DNA from: Alphaproteobacteria bacterium
Lineage (GTDB): Bacteria > Pseudomonadota > Alphaproteobacteria > RF32 > CAG-239
Direction: 5' to 3'
Assembly (NCBI GenBank): GCA_015062285.1
Contig: SUUY01000001.1
Span: forward strand, 352,693 to 416,692
Length of the DNA: 64,000 bases
A model generated the notes under the pieces. The model was given only the letters and a program-made list of their open reading frames with translations. It ran no database searches and was not told the DNA's origin. The position numbers and the translations under genes are program-made. Shown one piece after another: positions 62,745-64,000 of the stretch. How positions within the stretch are numbered: the stretch's first letter is position 1; every line of letters starts with the position of its first letter.

Positions 62745-63743
62745 ATGTCTAATATATCGTTAACCGCTTCTATGCGTTCTAATTTGCTTTCGTTGCAAAG
62801 TACACAAAAATTGATGGACCAAACACAAGAACGTTTGTCTACCGGAAACAAAGTAAATTCAGCTATTGATAATCCGTCTTCTTACTACACAGCTCAGTCA
62901 TTGAATAATAGAGCCAATGATTTATCTTCATTGTTGGATAGTATGGGGCAAGCAATTCAAACAATTAAAGCAGCCGATGAGGGTATTAAATCTATTACCG
63001 AATTTGCAGAACAAGCAAAAGCTATTGCACAGTCTGCGGCTGATACTGCTGATGCAGAAGAAATTAAAAGTTATATGGATCAGTTTGCAGAGATTCGCAA
63101 ACAAATTACATCTGTTGCTAAAGATTCTGGTTACAAAGGAGTGAACCTTCTAAATACCGGTAATAACTTGACTGTTAAGTTTAGTGACAATGTCAATTCT
63201 TCATTAACAATTAATGGTGAAGATGCAACAGCTGATGGTCTAGCTATTGCTGATGTTGCTAAAGAAGATGGAAGTAATGCATGGGTTTCAGAAGTGGCAG
63301 TAAAAGCAGAAGATGCAACTTTGAGTGTTGGTGATTATGTTGTTAGCGATGATGTGGTTTACAAAGTAACAGACGTAACTGCCGGTACAACATTTGATAA
63401 GGCAGTCATGGAGACTACTACATTAAAAGTTCATGATGGAAATGTGTATATCGCAGATAAGTCTAATAATATTACTACTGCAATGGAAAGTATATCCAAT
63501 GCTATTACAACACTTCGTACTATGTCATCTAAGTTCGGTAATAACTATTCAATTGTTCAAAGCCGTGAAGCATTTACCGAAAACTTGATCAATGTGTTGA
63601 CAGAAGGTGCCGATAAATTGACCTTGGCTGATATGAATGAAGAATCAGCAAATATGTTGGCATTACAAACCCGTCAACAATTGGCTATTAACTCTTTGTC
63701 TTTGGCATCTCAAGCTGCACAATCAGTATTGAAATTGTTCTAA
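62745..63743 (+). CDS. fliC: Flagellin
   Basis: The 332-residue filament protein has the conserved N-terminal D0/D1 region (NISLTASMRSNLLSLQ, QERLSTGNKVNSAIDNPSSY). A short central domain (about 145-235) and the C-terminal D1/D0 end MLALQTRQQLAINSLSLAS...QSVLKLF follow. Its short variable part is typical of alphaproteobacterial flagellins. SD is AGGAGG. A second, nearly identical start follows at 63945, so flagellins are encoded in tandem. Confidence 0.96.
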   Translation: MSNISLTASMRSNLLSLQSTQKLMDQTQERLSTGNKVNSAIDNPSSYYTAQSLNNRANDLSSLLDSMGQAIQTIKAADEGIKSITEFAEQAKAIAQSAADTADAEEIKSYMDQFAEIRKQITSVAKDSGYKGVNLLNTGNNLTVKFSDNVNSSLTINGEDATADGLAIADVAKEDGSNAWVSEVAVKAEDATLSVGDYVVSDDVVYKVTDVTAGTTFDKAVMETTTLKVHDGNVYIADKSNNITTAMESISNAITTLRTMSSKFGNNYSIVQSREAFTENLINVLTEGADKLTLADMNEESANMLALQTRQQLAINSLSLASQAAQSVLKLF

Positions 63744-63766
63744 AGAAAAGACAATTAGAAATATTG

Positions 63767-63802
63767 AACCTCGCTCTTATAAAAAAGGGCGAGGTTTTTT
63801 TG
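63767..63802 (+). terminator. Flagellin terminator
   Basis: AACCTCGC pairs with GCGAGGTT, followed by seven T. Confidence 0.85.
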
Positions 63803-63853
63803 TTGTTAAATATTTTTTTACTTAATGTTGATACAATTTATTTATAAAGCTTC

Positions 63854-63882
63854 TTGCAATGAAGGGAGTTTTGTGCTATAAT
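63854..63882 (+). promoter_or_regulatory. Promoter of the second flagellin gene
   Basis: TTGCAA at 63854-63859 and a perfect TATAAT at 63877-63882 are spaced by 17 bases, so this copy can be transcribed on its own. Confidence 0.6.
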
Positions 63883-63944
63883 AATATCTGTACGTTAGGA
63901 TAACGTCACAGAAATAATGTGTCCACAGTATTTGGAGAAAAACC

Positions 63945-64000
63945 ATGTCTAATATATCATTAACCGCATCTATGCGTTCCAATTTGCTTTCTTTGCAAAA
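63945..64000 (+). CDS. Second flagellin (partial, N-terminus only)
   Basis: The ATG at 63945 has TTTGGAG upstream. The 18 full codons visible give MSNISLTASMRSNLLSLQ, the same as the first flagellin, with silent differences. The gene runs off the window. Confidence 0.9.
   Translation, partial: MSNISLTASMRSNLLSLQ

Overview
The window comes from an AT-rich, flagellated alphaproteobacterium. The lineage call rests on a set of alphaproteobacterial hallmark genes: MipZ, a CckA-type hybrid kinase, a CcrM-type adenine methyltransferase, HdaA, a COG4223 mitofilin-like protein, and tRNA-Trp lying between tuf and secE-nusG. Low GC, AdhE and a flavodiiron protein point to a fermentative, oxygen-poor (probably gut) lifestyle; this is inference. 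Most host genes carry clear Shine-Dalgarno (SD) sites.

Layout. 1-1.4 kb: fusA end and tuf. 1.6-8.4 kb: accessory genes inserted around tRNA-Trp, between tuf and secE-nusG (8.7-9.4 kb). 9.5-12 kb: flavodiiron protein and small unknowns. 12-16.5 kb: a cassette-like array anchored on tRNA-Thr(GGT). 16.6-21 kb: META lipoprotein, murA, mscL, ruvX, tolB. 21-25 kb: nucleoside salvage operon cdd-punA-deoC-deoA. 25-30 kb: AsmA protein and GalU. 30-40 kb, minus strand: hdaA, cckA, flhB-fliR-fliQ, a GH114-like protein, pgm, mipZ, a D,D-carboxypeptidase. 40.5-42.5 kb: a second array, anchored on tRNA-His. 42.5-50.7 kb: nth, tsaD, mitofilin-like, aroK, xerD, rnhB, an S66 peptidase, a histidine phosphatase, ccrM. 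50.9-52.5 kb: flgB-flgC-fliE behind a sigma-54 promoter, and an FlhB C-domain paralogue. 52.5-57.7 kb: mutT, adhE, tRNA-Gln, an MFS transporter. 57.8-61.4 kb: an Mla-type lipid transport operon. 61.4-62.6 kb: an ECF sigma operon resembling cnrYHX. 62.7-64 kb: tandem flagellins.

Main observation. All four tRNA genes in the window (Trp, Thr, His, Gln) have their 3' end (T-arm/acceptor/CCA) plus the downstream terminator repeated once or several times downstream. At Thr and His the repeats flank single accessory genes in units of about 1.0-1.2 kb, so the loci look like tRNA-anchored gene cassette arrays. No dedicated recombinase is encoded in them. A second repeat class, long imperfect palindromes sharing a core of the form CAYGTACYKHTWTGTAYRCT, follows fusA, tuf and xerD. 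A further scattered set of single genes lacks SD sites and looks more GC-rich than its surroundings, suggesting a separate origin.
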